Assembly (NCBI GenBank): GCA_029718625.1
Contig: CM056381.1
Span: forward strand, 52,012,157-52,076,156
Direction of reading: 5' to 3'
Length of the DNA stretch: 64,000 bases
Origin: Synaphobranchus kaupii
Lineage: Eukaryota; Chordata; Actinopteri; Anguilliformes; Synaphobranchidae
This document shows positions 33,009 to 45,021 of the stretch, one piece after another. Both the position numbers and the translations under genes were made by a program. How positions within the stretch are numbered: the stretch's first letter is position 1; the number at the start of each line of letters is the position of its first letter. The notes beneath the pieces are model-generated. The model saw nothing but the letters and a program-made list of their open reading frames with translations. It had not been told where the DNA came from and searched no databases.

Positions 33009-33395
33009 TTAGTAGCTCGATAGAAGTCGTAATATTAACGTTAGCAGTAATACAAAGCAATTCGCATTTGAACTTGAACTAACTAGTTAACAGTACAAGG
33101 GTCTCAGTCTCAAAGAGGAAAAAAAAAACCCGTTGGTCTCTGCTTTTATACCACGTGCCCAGCCGAGACCACCCCTAGGACCACCTAAACTCCACCCATT
33201 TTTATGTTAAGGATCTCGTGACGCCACGAATCCCCGGAAACCAGCGTTTTGGTAAGCCTTCACAAAAACTCATATAAAACTATTTTGACTAAACATGAGA
33301 TTTTCGGACATAGACAGTTGTGTATGATTATAATCTAACCCAAAACATCGGTTTTCAACGGGAAAAGTCGGTTTTTGACTGCAGTATCACTTTAA

Positions 33396-33600
33396 GATAA
33401 TTGTATGCCTGCAATGCGTGCTTTAAGAGAAGGTCGCATTTTCCTTGACTCGAACCAGTGGACTATAAAGACGCAAACGATTGGAATGTTAACGGGTAGG
33501 ACGTGGACGGAAAAGCGGCGCGAAAGAGAAAAGAGACCAAGCTGAGTCGTACGTTTTTAATGTAGATTTTGCCAATCCAATTAATTTAAAATGGTTTGGT
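33396..33600 (-). pseudogene. tyrosine recombinase relic, part 1
   Basis: Follows RNase H on -. Reads LAKSTLKTYDSAWSLF, the opening of the recombinase SAM-like domain, then shifts frame; KARIAGIQ lies just before the TTAA where the Kolobok-type element is inserted. Confidence 0.6.
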
Positions 33601-33915
33601 CGAATGCTGGGCAAGACAGGTTTGCAGCAGGGGCTGCATCGGCGCACGGTTTTGGAATTCCTGGAATTTAAATCGGGACGGGGCATCAACAATTTTATTG
33701 TTGAGCCCAGGTAAATAAACAGCGCGAAGCGTGAATTTATGCATAACGCAAGTCCAAATCCAATTATGCATAACGCAAATCCAGTCCAGGCGTCTACTAG
33801 CCTATTGATGAAAAGTACAGATGAGCGTCCTTTGTTAATGATGTTGACGGTGGCTTGGTTGTCGCAATAGGCCAAAATTTGTTTCCTTGGCCGCTGTTTC
33901 CCCATAGGATGCAAG
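33600..33915 (-). pseudogene. retrotransposon RNase H relic
   Basis: Contains YCDNQATVNIINKGRS, with the catalytic Asp of RNase H, then a frameshift and VYLPGLNNKIVDAPSRF, the usual HxxGxxNxxADxxSR ending (Ala-Asp mutated to Val-Asp-Ala). Part of the - strand YR retroelement. Confidence 0.7.
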
Positions 33916-34219
33916 CAACGACGATCGGGTATAGTTCGAGCAAGCTATAAATTGAATATTGCGAGGCAGAGTTCGCAGCTTTTTAGGCCATGTTTCTGCA
34001 AACCACTGTATTATAAAAACCCCCAAAAGCAATAGAAAGCGCTGTGTCGGTAAATAATTTTAAAGTAGCTGATGTTTCGACATAGTCGTTATGAAAAACG
34101 AGATGCCGTTTAGAGATGGGCATTCCGACTCTTCAGTGAGTCAGATCATTTGCTCAGCTCACCAACAAGAGCTGGCTCTTCATTCAGTAGCATTTCCGGT
34201 TTTTGAAGATCGGCCAAAG

Positions 34220-35260
34220 TTAGCGATATTTTGACCTATGATTGGTCTTAGAACGTCCCTGAGGGATAATTCGCATAGCAAGTTGAAATGACCCAATAGA
34301 GAGAGCGGCTTTTTTTAAAAAAATTTTAAAGAGATTCTGCGTTCTCGGTATATTTGATAGCTTCGCGAATGCGGGCCAATTTATCCGATGCTGAGAGCCT
34401 GCACGATTATCTAAAATAATGCCCAGAAACTCGATAACACTAGGCCATTTAAAAGTTTCCTCGGATAGAGGAACGCCCATTTCATTAAACGTGTTTATTT
34501 ATTTATTTATTTTAAACGGTGTAAGGCAACGATCCGCCTGGGAGTATGGAAAATCTACCACTAGGAAGTCGTCTAGCAGGTGTAAGACAGGGCAATTGCA
34601 GTTAAGGAGAATCCAGCAAGTCTTCCGATAATGTATCGAAAATAGGGGGACTGCTAGCCTACGACAACCAAAAGTAAGCCTGACCGAAAAGTAGGCCTAC
34701 ATTTTTTATTACCCACATGACGCCGACAAATGCCATTGGGATGGATGGAGAGGCATGATTTTTTATTATTTTTTTAAATGCATCCGTTATGTCGACTTTA
34801 CCGAGCCAAGCTCCTTTACCGGCATGTTTGATAAATTCAATCGCGTGGTCGAGCGGTTGCGTAAAACGGGAAATGGTTGCGGGGGGATGATACTGTTAAT
34901 AGCTTGGGCGTAGTTATTATGAGGGGCGGATAAGTCGATTAGGCGCTTTTTTCTGAATATTAACGTGTGGCTGCTCCTATAAGATTGATGCGAAATATTG
35001 GAAATGGCGCGCTATCGAACGGGCCAATCATATAACCCTTTTCGACCTCTCTGGCAAGCAGTTTGTTCACTATTTCAGGTTAATTTACAGCTGATTAAAA
35101 ATTAGGGAAACCTGAGACTTTATTTTGGAAGGAAAGAAATCCAGCTGAAAGCCCTGAATTAGACCGATTAATAAATAATGGACAACAATGAGTTTAATGC
35201 TTCAGAGCTTTTCCCAGCTCTGGGACGTTGACAGGCGTAGAAGGCTTTAATCCAAGTGCG
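34220..35260 (-). pseudogene. retrotransposon reverse transcriptase relic
   Basis: On - in order: GKGAWLGKVDITDAFK (~34800), LLDDFL as the catalytic Tyr/Leu-x-Asp-Asp box (34563-34579), GVPLSEETFKWPSVIEFLG (34424-34480) and MRIIPQGRS (~34250). Motif style fits DIRS/Ngaro-type RT. Frameshifts and an ATTTATTT expansion at 34494-34513 break it. Confidence 0.75.
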
Positions 35261-36440
35261 GATAATCCAGCCCCGAAATTGGACCTCTTGCTCCGCCTAC
35301 CCACTTTGCTCAGATCCTTACTTGCCCCCGCCGAAGGTCCCTAATGTAAAGTATCTAAATTTGCTGGTATAGCCTAGTAATTTTAATTTTTAAAATTTTT
35401 AAATTTATTATTATTATTATTTTTTTTTTTTTAATGGGTAAGCTTACCACGTTATATTACCGTTAGGTACCATGCAACCTTAGATAAAGTAAATCTGCTC
35501 GCAGTGAATGCGCAAGGTGCCGAGCAAATACGAATTATAAGCCTACAAAAAATTCTAGTAGCCCAACTTAGTATGCACGAAGCAGTACCACAAATACCCA
35601 TAGTAGTATCCACAAAAAGCTACACGCGTGATGTTGCAATGTGAATTAGGGTTGTCTGCAGTCAGTAGTATGCTAGGCTAATATAGCCTATGAATCCCTA
35701 GCAATGATACAATTTAGCCGTAATAATGATGAAAAAGCTACGACACTTAAATTCAACCTGAAAACTATTAGCTAGCTATCCGAGTAGGCTACGCAGATGC
35801 AGTAGGCCTACGAGCGCAATTATGTCCCGATAAATGAAAATACCATGCAGGATACAGATCGGCCAACGCAATAACGTGTAAGATATAGAATGTACAATTA
35901 CATACCCGGTCAACGGTAGGTCTAGTCTTCACATACCGATTACACGCACAGAACTAGTTACGATAATAGTTGGAGCAGCAGTGCGTTAAGACGTGAACTA
36001 TGTAGACTAATCATTATGTCACCATTTGTTTATTTATTTATTGATTTATCAACTTACGTATCAGCATCTGTGAACGGCCACGAACCTCTCATATCAGAAG
36101 CCAGCTCAATGAATAGCCTAGTCGGGCCCGCGTCCACAATATATCCTTACCGTTTAGGTTAGCCCAAAGATCATATAAAGGTTACTGTGCGTTTTATACC
36201 TCTAAAGCCAATATAGTCTGTTAATGTTAGCTAGCAGTTGGAAGGTTTTGAATAACAAGCAATAAGGTCCGGGTTACGCGACGGGACGCACGCTTTAAAT
36301 AGCCAGCCTACGCAACGTGAATATATCGCTCTTCCTTGTCCGGGACGGGTGACGGCTATTTGCTAGCTTGCTTGATGTGGGAAAAGCGTACGAATTGAAA
36401 GGGGTAGTGGAATATACGAGATCAGCGCAGGTAATTTAGT
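35261..36440. other. upstream part of the YR retroelement, no readable gene
   Basis: Expected to hold gag on - but no frame is readable. AT-rich simple repeat at 35385-35435. Confidence 0.35.
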
Positions 36441-36760
36441 CTGGTAGTGTGCAGTATGCATGCAGAAAGAAGCATGTTATTTGAATACATCGCCCCTTCC
36501 ATAGCGGACCACAAGCTTAAACGAAACTTGCAGTCACTTAGCTTTAGCAACAAATTCAGGAATCCCATTCGTTTTCACTGACAGTGTGCAGTCATGCATG
36601 CGAGGGAAGCACGTTTCGAATAACCGAATGTTATTTGAATATATCGCCCTTTTCTTTTGTCTAGCGGACCATAAAACTTAAGAATACAGAGCTTGACATC
36701 ACTTAGCTTTTACGTAGAATTTGCAGGATTCCGATTCTTTTTCCCCCGGCATGTAGTAGA
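36441..36760. repeat. tandem duplication beside the terminal repeat, ~150-bp unit
   Basis: GTGTGCAGTATGCATGC, GTTATTTGAATACATCGCCC and AGCGGACCA recur at 36450, 36478, 36504 and at 36585, 36630, 36662. Two units. Confidence 0.7.
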
Positions 36761-36792
36761 ACATGTAGGATGTGCAGCGCAGAAGATCTTGT

Positions 36793-36976
36793 TGTGTGCA
36801 GCGGGCGTGCATCAGAGGATCCACCATGTTAGGGCGAGGCGGTTAAATAGACCGCCTTGATTCACCAATCAATCCATTCAAGTAGCGTCACTACTCAGCT
36901 GAGCTGTCAGCTGATTCACCTATGGCCGGGTTTCACTCTCGTGGCCTGCCTGAACTAACGCTACGCTCGATTTATA
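36793..36976. repeat. terminal direct repeat, copy 2
   Basis: Same sequence and orientation as 29017-29183. Marks the probable upstream end of the - strand YR retroelement. Confidence 0.8.
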
Positions 36977-37638
36977 ATCCATAATAATCAAATGAGAATG
37001 ATTTAATTTTAACCTAATTTTCTAACCTTTACTGCATACAAACCTGTTCACCGCGTAACTTGCTTCGCTAGAGTGAATGCAGTAAATGCGCTAGCACCGC
37101 GTGCCTACCGCTGCAGTATCCAAGAGCTGATATCCGTGCGAAATAGCCAGGCTATTCGCGGATGCCGCTCGTAAGTGCTTATCCTCACCTCTGGAGTGCG
37201 ATAAGAATCACCACCCGACCGAAGTCACGAGATGCTGTAGGATCTCACAGGATACAAACAGTCTCAAGTCTCAAAAAAAATGCATTGGCGAGAAAATTGA
37301 AGAGGACGCCCGCAGTGACGCTTCCCCTTTTATGGGAGTAATTACGTCACTATGCGGAGGTCATGTACCATGACACATTCTGGTATAAGAGTCTCGATGC
37401 ATCTGACCCAGAAGGCCATCCATATTGGCGACCCTAATGGTCTTAGGAACAAAATAGAACTAGGAAATGTCAGTATCTAGCCTGGTAGGCTAAGTTGTGG
37501 TAACTTCCTGATGACCAAAACCATTCACAGACAACCATTGAAGTTGAACCATAAGTTCAGTGGTTTGAATGGTCCCCTGTAACAACCCTTTCTTCGAGGC
37601 CCCGCATTGATAGGCAGTTTTGACATCTAGCATTTTCT
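36977..37638. other. no gene seen
   Basis: Unassigned sequence between two mobile elements. Confidence 0.4.
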
Positions 37639-38718
37639 ATGGCTGCCCCCAAATAGTCCCCCAAATAGTCAACCATTAGTTGGTCGACCAAAATTTTAAT
37701 TGGTCGAATCGTCGCAGTGTGGAAAAAATGCGAGTGGAACTATTCATTCCGGACGTGCGCCTTGTAACAAACAACCGGTGTCTATTAAATAAGAAATAGA
37801 TCAGTTGTATAGAATGTCTGAGAGAAAATCAAAAGTATGCAAGCATTTCACATCTTCTCTAATCTTCATTGTCAGCAAAGCGCGAAGTTCACTTCTCCCA
37901 AGCAACGTCAACAAACTCATGTTCCTCACGCATAATACGAGAAGACTGCGATCGGAGGAAAAACAGCAGTGAGTAGGCTTAATGTGACGAGGTTCGCTGG
38001 TCACAAGTAGGCTAAAACACACTTTTACGTTGCTAATATAGATTATAGCCTAATTAATCTTTCGTTTGGCTTGTTGTTGATATTTCTCTTGTGTTTTTCA
38101 TTTATTTGTTTGTTTATATAAATTATAGCCTATTTATTTGCATTTTAAAAAGAAAATAAAAGTTTTTTGTTTTTTTTTCTTTTCCCTCCCATCCCCATCT
38201 AGTTTTGATAACCTTGAAGTTGTTAAATTAGCTAAATTGTTTTTGCTCTTTCGTATCACCGGACAAAAGGCTGCTTTTTTATTTAGTTATTCACTATTTT
38301 TTAAGTTGTGTGTTGTTATGAAGAGTGTAAATAAACATAACAATGTTAAATGTCTCATTGCTTGTTGTTCCAACACATTCATTTACCGCTTTGTCCATGC
38401 TGTTTATCTAAGCCTACAGCACGGGCCATAAGCAAACCGATGCCGTTAATAGGCAGCGCAGGCCAGCAAATCGCAGCCTGTGCTTGTAGCTATAATTGAT
38501 ATTTTAAATGCTCATAATGACGGTTTTGTATTTCTCTGTAATATTGTTAACTATAACTTACAATAGATCAGATGGAAGTCAAACAATTTTCTGATGCTCA
38601 AAAATACATATTTAAATAATTAAATTAATATCATAAATGTGCGACAGTTACTTGACTATGTCTTTGAACTGATGACTACAGGTCGACTAAGCAAATCTTT
38701 GGTCAGGGGGAGCCCTAG
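37639..38718. mobile_element. probable non-autonomous hAT
   Basis: Left end ATGGCTGCCCCCAAATAGTC and right end GGTCAGGGGGAGCCCTAG pair imperfectly, with inner GGTCGACC/GGTCGAC words. Flanks CATTTTCT and GATTTTCA agree at 6 of 8 positions. No transposase frame. Confidence 0.5.
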
Positions 38719-40247
38719 GATTTTCAGTTTGGAGTGTTGGCCGAGTTTTTGCGTGACCACACAGAAATGATAATTTGAATTATGTCACTCTTGTGCCGCA
38801 AAAGCATGAATACGATATGTTAAATAGTGAATTGAATTATCATTTCCTTTTTGTCATGGATCATGCGATTACAATAAGAAACTGCTAATGCAAATGTGGT
38901 TTTTCATTTTCATTTAAATTATGGCAGGGTTGTGTCGTAGAGGGCGAAAAAAATTAAATGTGAATTGGATTTGCATTAACATTTTCAAATTGTCAGTTAA
39001 AGTGCGTACATTAACTTGCAAATGAAAACACAAAGTGGCCTTTTGCATTTTCATTTGAATTATGTCATGGTTTTTACGCACATAGAATGTAAACGAAATG
39101 CAATCGCCAATTTGCATTTTCATTTGAATATCCACCGTGCCTTGTAAAATGTTCCCCACTGGCGTCCGGGCTGAGCTAGGCTTGCCTAGTCTTGTTTCTT
39201 GTTCCACAATGAAAAATAGACCATTTTAGCTCTTTTGATGACCTTTTTATGATAAATGTTTTTAAATATAGAACAATTATAAGATACGTATATATGTAAA
39301 AATATGATACTGGAGAGATTTTTTAAAGTGATTTTCATTTGTTTACCAAAGTGTCTTGTGTTTATTTTATGGGAAAGTTTTACTTGTATGTGGTACTTCA
39401 TATAGACATGTAATACATAACATAAACTCATGGGCCAGACTTTCTTGAACTGTTGTAAATTTAAACTTTGTTTTCGATTTTTACCCATTAATAGGACACG
39501 AAAATGTGACATTTTTTACACTGTCATAATTGATGTGGAAATATATACCTATCCTAATGGCCTACATTTCTTTCAACCAAATATTTTTGAAGACGTTTGA
39601 TATGCCTTTCTAAACCCCACTTTGCTTAGTGAAAGTTGTCGCTCGTATTCCTATGGGAGAGCAAAATGAATCAGGCTCATGTACGTAATTTATTTCTGTC
39701 ATGCATAAGCCAAGTTAAAAAAAATATGTGCCCAAATTCATACACTCCACGATACTTTAAAACAAGGGGAATATATAGTGCTGACTTTCTTTCCGTGTCC
39801 CAATCGTTACGTACATAAGCATAAATTGTTTACCCACGTGTTTCATGGCTGGTGGATTGGTCAACCTAAAAAAAAAAGACCATTACTGTCTGGTACGAAA
39901 CTACTAAGAATTGCTTTGTTTCAATTGCTACCGACGCTACAGGAGCCTGATAACCTTGCGTGTCCAAGCTTCCTCACGCGGTTACGTACCTAAGCCGTTC
40001 ACGTTTTACCTCGCACCAGTTTATCAAAATCGTCCAAATCAAAGCATTTACACAGCCATCGTGTTATAATCGTGTCCGCATATTTAAAGATAGGATTTTA
40101 TTTTTATTTTTTAATTTAGAAAATTAATCTTTTCTTGCATTGATTACATAGCCTACGTGTCCTCTAATCAACCGGGTATTACACAGCCATAAATAGATTA
40201 GAGCTTCAAAGTCCAGTTTTATTGTGGACCGCCTCGGATGGGTTATG
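38719..40247. other. no gene; diverged internal repeats
   Basis: TTTGCATTTTCATTTGAAT-type words recur near 38890, 39045 and 39110. A 108-aa frame on - (39186-39512) has no recognisable domain. Confidence 0.4.
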
Positions 40248-40249
40248 TA

Positions 40250-41645
40250 GGGGAGACTGGGGACAGTTGCAACAATTTTTTGCATTTCTCTCAATTACTC
40301 TCAGTTACTCTGTTACTCTCAGTTACTCAGAGATTATTTAGACTAGACCAACCAAAGTTTAATATATTACATTTACATATGTCTACTAATTACCCAAACC
40401 TATACCTATACGTTTAAAGATGATCACATTTGACATGTAGTTCATCAAAATTTATTTTAATGGAAGTCGTCAGATGTTGCAACTGTCCCCAAGCCTAGGG
40501 ACAGTTGCAACATGTAAAAAATGCATTAAACTGTAACCTACTAATTAACTTTTGCCTTTTGTCTCAATGTCACTGTCAGGTGACGCACTACAATGCAGTT
40601 TCAAAAATGTCTACACGAGAGCCCCAGATCAAGGGCGCTAACCCATGTACTGTAGTTCATATCTATATTTTCCTCAAGGACCCATAAAGTCCACCATATT
40701 GGATTTTCCGCTAATTAACATTTTTTGTTAAACACTTAAAATGCTACTCCTCCTAGAGAATTTGACGGATTTGCACGAAACCTGGTATATACCCTCCTTA
40801 GACCATGCTTCATAAAAGTTGTATACAGAATTTTGATATTTTAAAAGATAACTTTCTATCAAACGTTTTTGGAATTATTAGCATTTTTGTAATAAGCCAC
40901 GCCCACTGAAAATTCACTGGCTTGTCATTCGGCCATTTTTTGACTGAGGCCTTAGAAAAGGTATGTGAGTTGAATCCACATACCAAGTTCCGTGCAAATA
41001 GGTCAAATTTTGTAGGAGGAGTAGCATTTTAAGTGTTTTACAAAAATGGTAATTAGCGGAAAATCCAATATGGTGGAATTTATGGGTCCTTGAGACAAAT
41101 TTGTTCCTCATAAGCAGAGGGAACTGTAATGAGGCATACATGGGAAGACAACAGTTGGCATATTTGGGTCAACTATCCTTTTAAAATAACTATATTAAGA
41201 CACATTTAATATTGCTTTCTCCATTAGAAAAAGCGGGACCTGATATAGCTGCTTAGCTTGGGGACAGTTGCAACAACATGTTGCAACTGTCCCTCACAGT
41301 TGCAACATGAGAAAACCTCATATAGCTAGACACAATGACATTGACACATGCTAATCATGTCACATATAAATCAACAAAACAATGATTCAAACTAAGTAAG
41401 TTTGGATTAATTCATACAAAAGGTCAGGACAGTATGACAAAAATATAGCTTGTGAACAAAATTACTTTCATACCTCCTAAACAAGCTTTTGTCAAATGTA
41501 GAAGCAAAGGTTGAATGTGGCTCCTTTCTTCCTGATGGAGAGAGGGTCTAATTGAGCATGTGTATTATGGAGTGGCATCATTCTAGCATGTTTCTGATTG
41601 GAGGAATAAGATCAGTATCTTGTTGCAACTGTCCCCAGTCTCCCC
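40250..41645 (+). mobile_element. TA-flanked DNA transposon, copy 2
   Basis: Ends GGGGAGACTGGGGACAGTTG and the inverted CAGTCTCCCC, TA on both sides (40248-40249 and 41646-41647). Inverted relative to 12273-13616 and similar over its whole length. Contains at least seven GGACAGTTGCAAC motifs in either orientation. No ORF of note. Confidence 0.85.
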
Positions 41646-41647
41646 TA

Positions 41648-42003
41648 TCTACACTTTAATGAATTAGAAAAAAATAAGTTATACTTTTGCACTCACGTGT
41701 CATTGAGACACCATGTTAACACTACTATGGTAAATTTTATATGACCTGAAAAGACTATTTCCGGTTATTGAACTATCTTCTTTCTTTTTGATAGAGTCAG
41801 AGAGTTGTCAAACTTGTAAATAAATGTGTTTGCATTGGTTTTTGCAACAATTAATTTTTTTGGTGTCTATGTCACGTTCATGTGTACCAGTATCATATTT
41901 TGACTTATATACAAGAGATAACTAGTAAAATAGGTAGCCTATGTATAGTGGTGATATTACAACTAATTGTCTGGACGTTTTAGATTTTGCACACACTGTG
42001 GTA
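41648..42003. other. no gene seen
   Basis: AT-rich, no supported feature. Confidence 0.4.
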
Positions 42004-43172
42004 CAGCTCTACCTGTGCTGTCCACAGCAGGGATCCTTCTGGGCTCATGGCTTGGTCCTGGCACTGCCTCATCAAGGACTTGGCCTAACAGCAGACTCTG
42101 CTCTGTCACTTAAAACATAATAATAATAAAAGAATACCACCTTTCATCGCCTAATACTAATGTACAACTTCAATAATGCTGTGCAAATAAAGCATATTGT
42201 CCTAACGTTAGGCATTTAATGTCTGGGAAAGTAATAAAGCCATATTTTTCAGGTGTACTCATTATGAAATCATTATCGAATCACGTACAATATATATGAC
42301 TCACTGGAATAATGTTAACACTGACTATTAATAAAAAACTGCTGCAACTATTGTTTTTGAATGTTAAGAAGTGACCGTTAACATGCCTTTAATTGCTGTT
42401 TGTCATCGTTTTTCTAATTTAGTAAATACCACTTAACTTGGCAGATGTTCACGTTCCTGACAATGGCCAGAAAGATATAAAACGTCCATTCATGACGATT
42501 AACTAACGTTAGCTCTTTGAATGTAACATTTAAATCTCCAGTAAGTTATCAAGTTAAACTAACTTCATTTGGCTGTTAACTTTTGCTAGATAGCTAACGT
42601 TACCTCACGGTTGAAGGGTGACATTAGACGTCAAATAAATAAAAGGTTAATAACGTTAGCTAACAAAACCAACAAGAAGCGACAGCAAGTAGGCTAGCTA
42701 ACGTTAGCTAAGTTTGCTACGTCTAAAACAGTGTTAATAATGTACTTATTATTATAATACCTTTCATGGCCTAATAATAATAATAATAAACAAGAATAAT
42801 AATTTCCAACACAATTAATTCCCCCCTCGCTTAAAAAATAAATCCTTGCTGCTCAGAGACTATATAGCAAAATGCCTTTCACAGTTAGATGATTCCATAA
42901 TCATTTTGCATTTATCAAAGCAGTTATTCGTAAATACGCCAGTCATGCTTTAAAATTCCTTGACAATAAACGTTAATTGTGGTTGGCATGCAATGATATT
43001 GTGCTTTACACGCCTATGACATCTTAACACTATACGCTACCTTTCTCATCATCAGCTGCGTTTGCGTTTTTTTTCGAAATATGTTGGTTAATTTGGCACA
43101 TTTGGCCGCTTCTTCTTCCATTCCATTCTTCCTTCTTATCCTAGCCTTTTCTGCTCCTCCTTATTTTATTCT
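42004..43172 (-). pseudogene. two-exon relic resembling the N-terminus of a TTF/ZMYM-type hAT-derived protein
   Basis: On -, exon 1 (~43172-43053) reads AEKARIRRKNGMEEEAAKCA then KLTNIFRKK. After a likely slip at an A run it reads ADDEK up to a donor (AAAG/GTAGCG). Exon 2 (42107-42004) follows an acceptor TTTTAAG and reads TEQSLLLGQVLDEAVPGPS and EPRRIPAVDSTG to a donor GTAGAG. Basic helix followed by KLTxxF and an acidic/Pro-Ser linker is the start of many fish hAT-like ZMYM/TTF proteins. An in-frame stop precedes exon 1. No zinc finger or catalytic part is seen. Confidence 0.4.
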
Positions 43173-43614
43173 CCATTTTAGCATCTTCGTCTGGCACACA
43201 AACTCGTAAACTAAGCTAATTACATCAGGTGATCAATCATAATGTAAAACAAACTTGGTTTCAACCAATTATGGAATTTGGGAGGGGCCACTCTCATCCC
43301 TCCTATCAGCATCCAAGTTTCTGGTGTGGGCCGTGGTTGCTTTTCGTGCGTGTGTGAAGAGGAGAGAGAGGGGGCCAAGTGAGAGCTCACGCAATTATTG
43401 TGTTTACCGATCCTCGCCACCAGCCCAAAAACCCCAATAGAGTCTTCCTGCAGACATCCACCGTTAAGCCCCACGTCCACCGCCAGGCCCCTCGGGGCCT
43501 GAGCATGGACCTGGAAGTTGCGTCATGTGCCCTGGCGTCACTTCCGACCACATGCATGGACCTTTTTGTTACTTCCCCATTCTGTTTGCGAACACAACAA
43601 ATGAGCTGGACACA
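43173..43614. other. no gene assigned
   Basis: An open frame (43379-43783, +) is mostly the antisense of the LINE endonuclease; no domain seen. Confidence 0.35.
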
Positions 43615-44391
43615 TCACCTTTTGTTGGAGTTGAGGGAGTGTGGGCAGGAGAGAGAAAATGAGATAAAGAAATGGTCCAATACGTGGAGGGGGGTCACCG
43701 TGAGTTCAGATGTGGCGCAACTCCTGGTGAGTACAAGGTCCAGTTGGTTACCACCATTGTGGGTGGCAGGCGATGGGGACTGAGTGAGGGCAAAGGACTG
43801 GAGGAGTGAGGTGACACTGGATAGCTGGGCACTGTCTGGTTGGAGGTTGAAGTCTCCCAGTAGGATTACAGGGGTACCATCCTCAGGGAAGGAGCTCAGG
43901 AGAGTGTCCAGTTCATCCAGGAAAGCGCCGAGCGGACCTGGAGGGCGATAGAGAACAACAATGTTAAGTGCAGATGGGTGAGTTACAGTGACTGCATGAA
44001 ACTCAAAGGAGGAGATATTCAGGCAGGGTACAGTGGGAATAGAGAATTTCCAGGACGTGGAAATGAGCAAACCAGTACCCCCGTCTCTGCCTGAGGCCCT
44101 GGGGGTGTGGGAGAAGGAGTAGCCAGCAGACAGAGCAGCTGGAGTGGCTGTGTTATCAGGAGTGATCCAGGTCTCAGTGAGAGCCAGGAAGTGGAGGGAC
44201 TTCACCCTGGCATATGCAGTGATGAAGTCAGCTTTCTGGACGGCTGACCGGCAGTTCCATAGTCCACCCACCACTGAGAGTTCCTTATGAGAGGACAGCG
44301 GTGGGCAGACCAGGTTAGCCAGACAGTGTCTGCGGTGGTTGGGCCTCCTGGAGCGAGGCATGGAGCACAGAGGAATGGGGGTTAGACACAT
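43615..44391 (-). pseudogene. LINE ORF2 endonuclease (APE type), 3'-truncated
   Basis: A long frame on - carrying all APE-endonuclease landmarks in order: GLWNCRSAV (Asn), FLALTETWI (catalytic Glu), GGTGLLIS, VVLYRPPG, VILLGDFNL (Asp-Phe-Asn), LDLVLTR and HVLDHFFISF (the His/Asp pair; the usual Ser-Asp-His appears as Leu-Asp-His). It ends at LNSNKR where the sequence leaves LINE homology, so reverse transcriptase is missing. L2/Rex-like fish clade by motif style. The 5' end is preceded by a tandem-repeat leader (44542-45021). Confidence 0.85.
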
Positions 44392-44541
44392 GGTAGGGGG
44401 TGAGAAGACAGGTTAGGTGGGGAGAGATCATTACAAACTGTTCAAATTGACGATGAGGCTGCCGTCTTCACGGCAGCCTCTACTTTAACTTTTAGACTAC
44501 TTGCTAATTTCCCGATTGCACTCAGCTGCTTGCAGGGCTAG

Positions 44542-45021
44542 TTCACTCAGGTGAATCTATTTCCGATTAGCAACACAAAAGACTAGCAGCTGACCTAGAA
44601 ACACAAAGCAAGTAAACAAGTGACCGGTAATGCTGCAATTTACATTAACTAAACAGTGACTACACTACAAACAGTTCAATCAACTAACGCACAGCTGAAC
44701 CAAATGAAAAACACGATACTTTAGCCTATCCGACGGTAGATTGACAACGCTGGTCTGATTGCACTCTGAACTAGGAATGCAAAACACGCTATTTATTCAC
44801 TCAGGTGAATCTATTTCCGATTAGCAACACAAAAGACTAGCAGCTGACCTAGAAACACAAAGCAAGTAAACAAGTGACCGGTAATGCTGCAATTTACATT
44901 AACTAAACAGTGACTACACTACAAACAGTTCAATCAACTAACGCACAGCTGAACCAAATGAAAAACACGATACTTTAGCCTATCCGACGGTAGATTGACA
45001 ACGCTGGTCTGATTGCACTCT
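44542..45021 (-). promoter_or_regulatory. tandem duplicated LINE 5' leader (two 226-bp units, possible promoter monomers)
   Basis: 44542-44767 and 44796-45021 appear identical by eye, period 254 bp with a 28-bp spacer. They lie just upstream (on -) of the LINE endonuclease frame. Tandem leader units act as promoters in some LINEs; that role here is inference. Confidence 0.6.

Larger units (their letters stand above)
30699..33391 (+). mobile_element. Kolobok-type transposon, short, with P2RX7-like exon
   Basis: TTAA on both sides (30695-30698 and 33392-33395). Ends AGAGATACTGCAG and the inverted CTGCAGTATCACT. Inserted inside the recombinase frame of the YR retrotransposon, whose coding sequence resumes on both sides. 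Holds a P2RX7-like first exon (30915-31124) and a nested TIR element (31561-33008); no transposase. Confidence 0.8.
28319..36976 (-). mobile_element. tyrosine-recombinase (DIRS/Ngaro-like) retrotransposon, degraded
   Basis: On the - strand: RT (~35260-34220), RNase H (~33915-33600) and a tyrosine recombinase start (33600-33397 continuing at 30694). Direct repeats of terminal sequence lie at 29017-29183 and 36793-36976. A further direct repeat pair (28319-28475 and 29184-29330) may be part of split terminal repeats. Interrupted by a Kolobok-type element (30699-33391) and a satellite array. Confidence 0.65.

Noticed and set aside
38930..39512. 97- and 108-codon frames on -
   Set aside because: AT-rich, no domain; the first overlaps diverged TTTGCATTTTCATTTG repeats.
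43379..43783. 134-codon frame on +
   Set aside because: Its second half is antisense to the LINE endonuclease, which has all expected motifs on the other strand.
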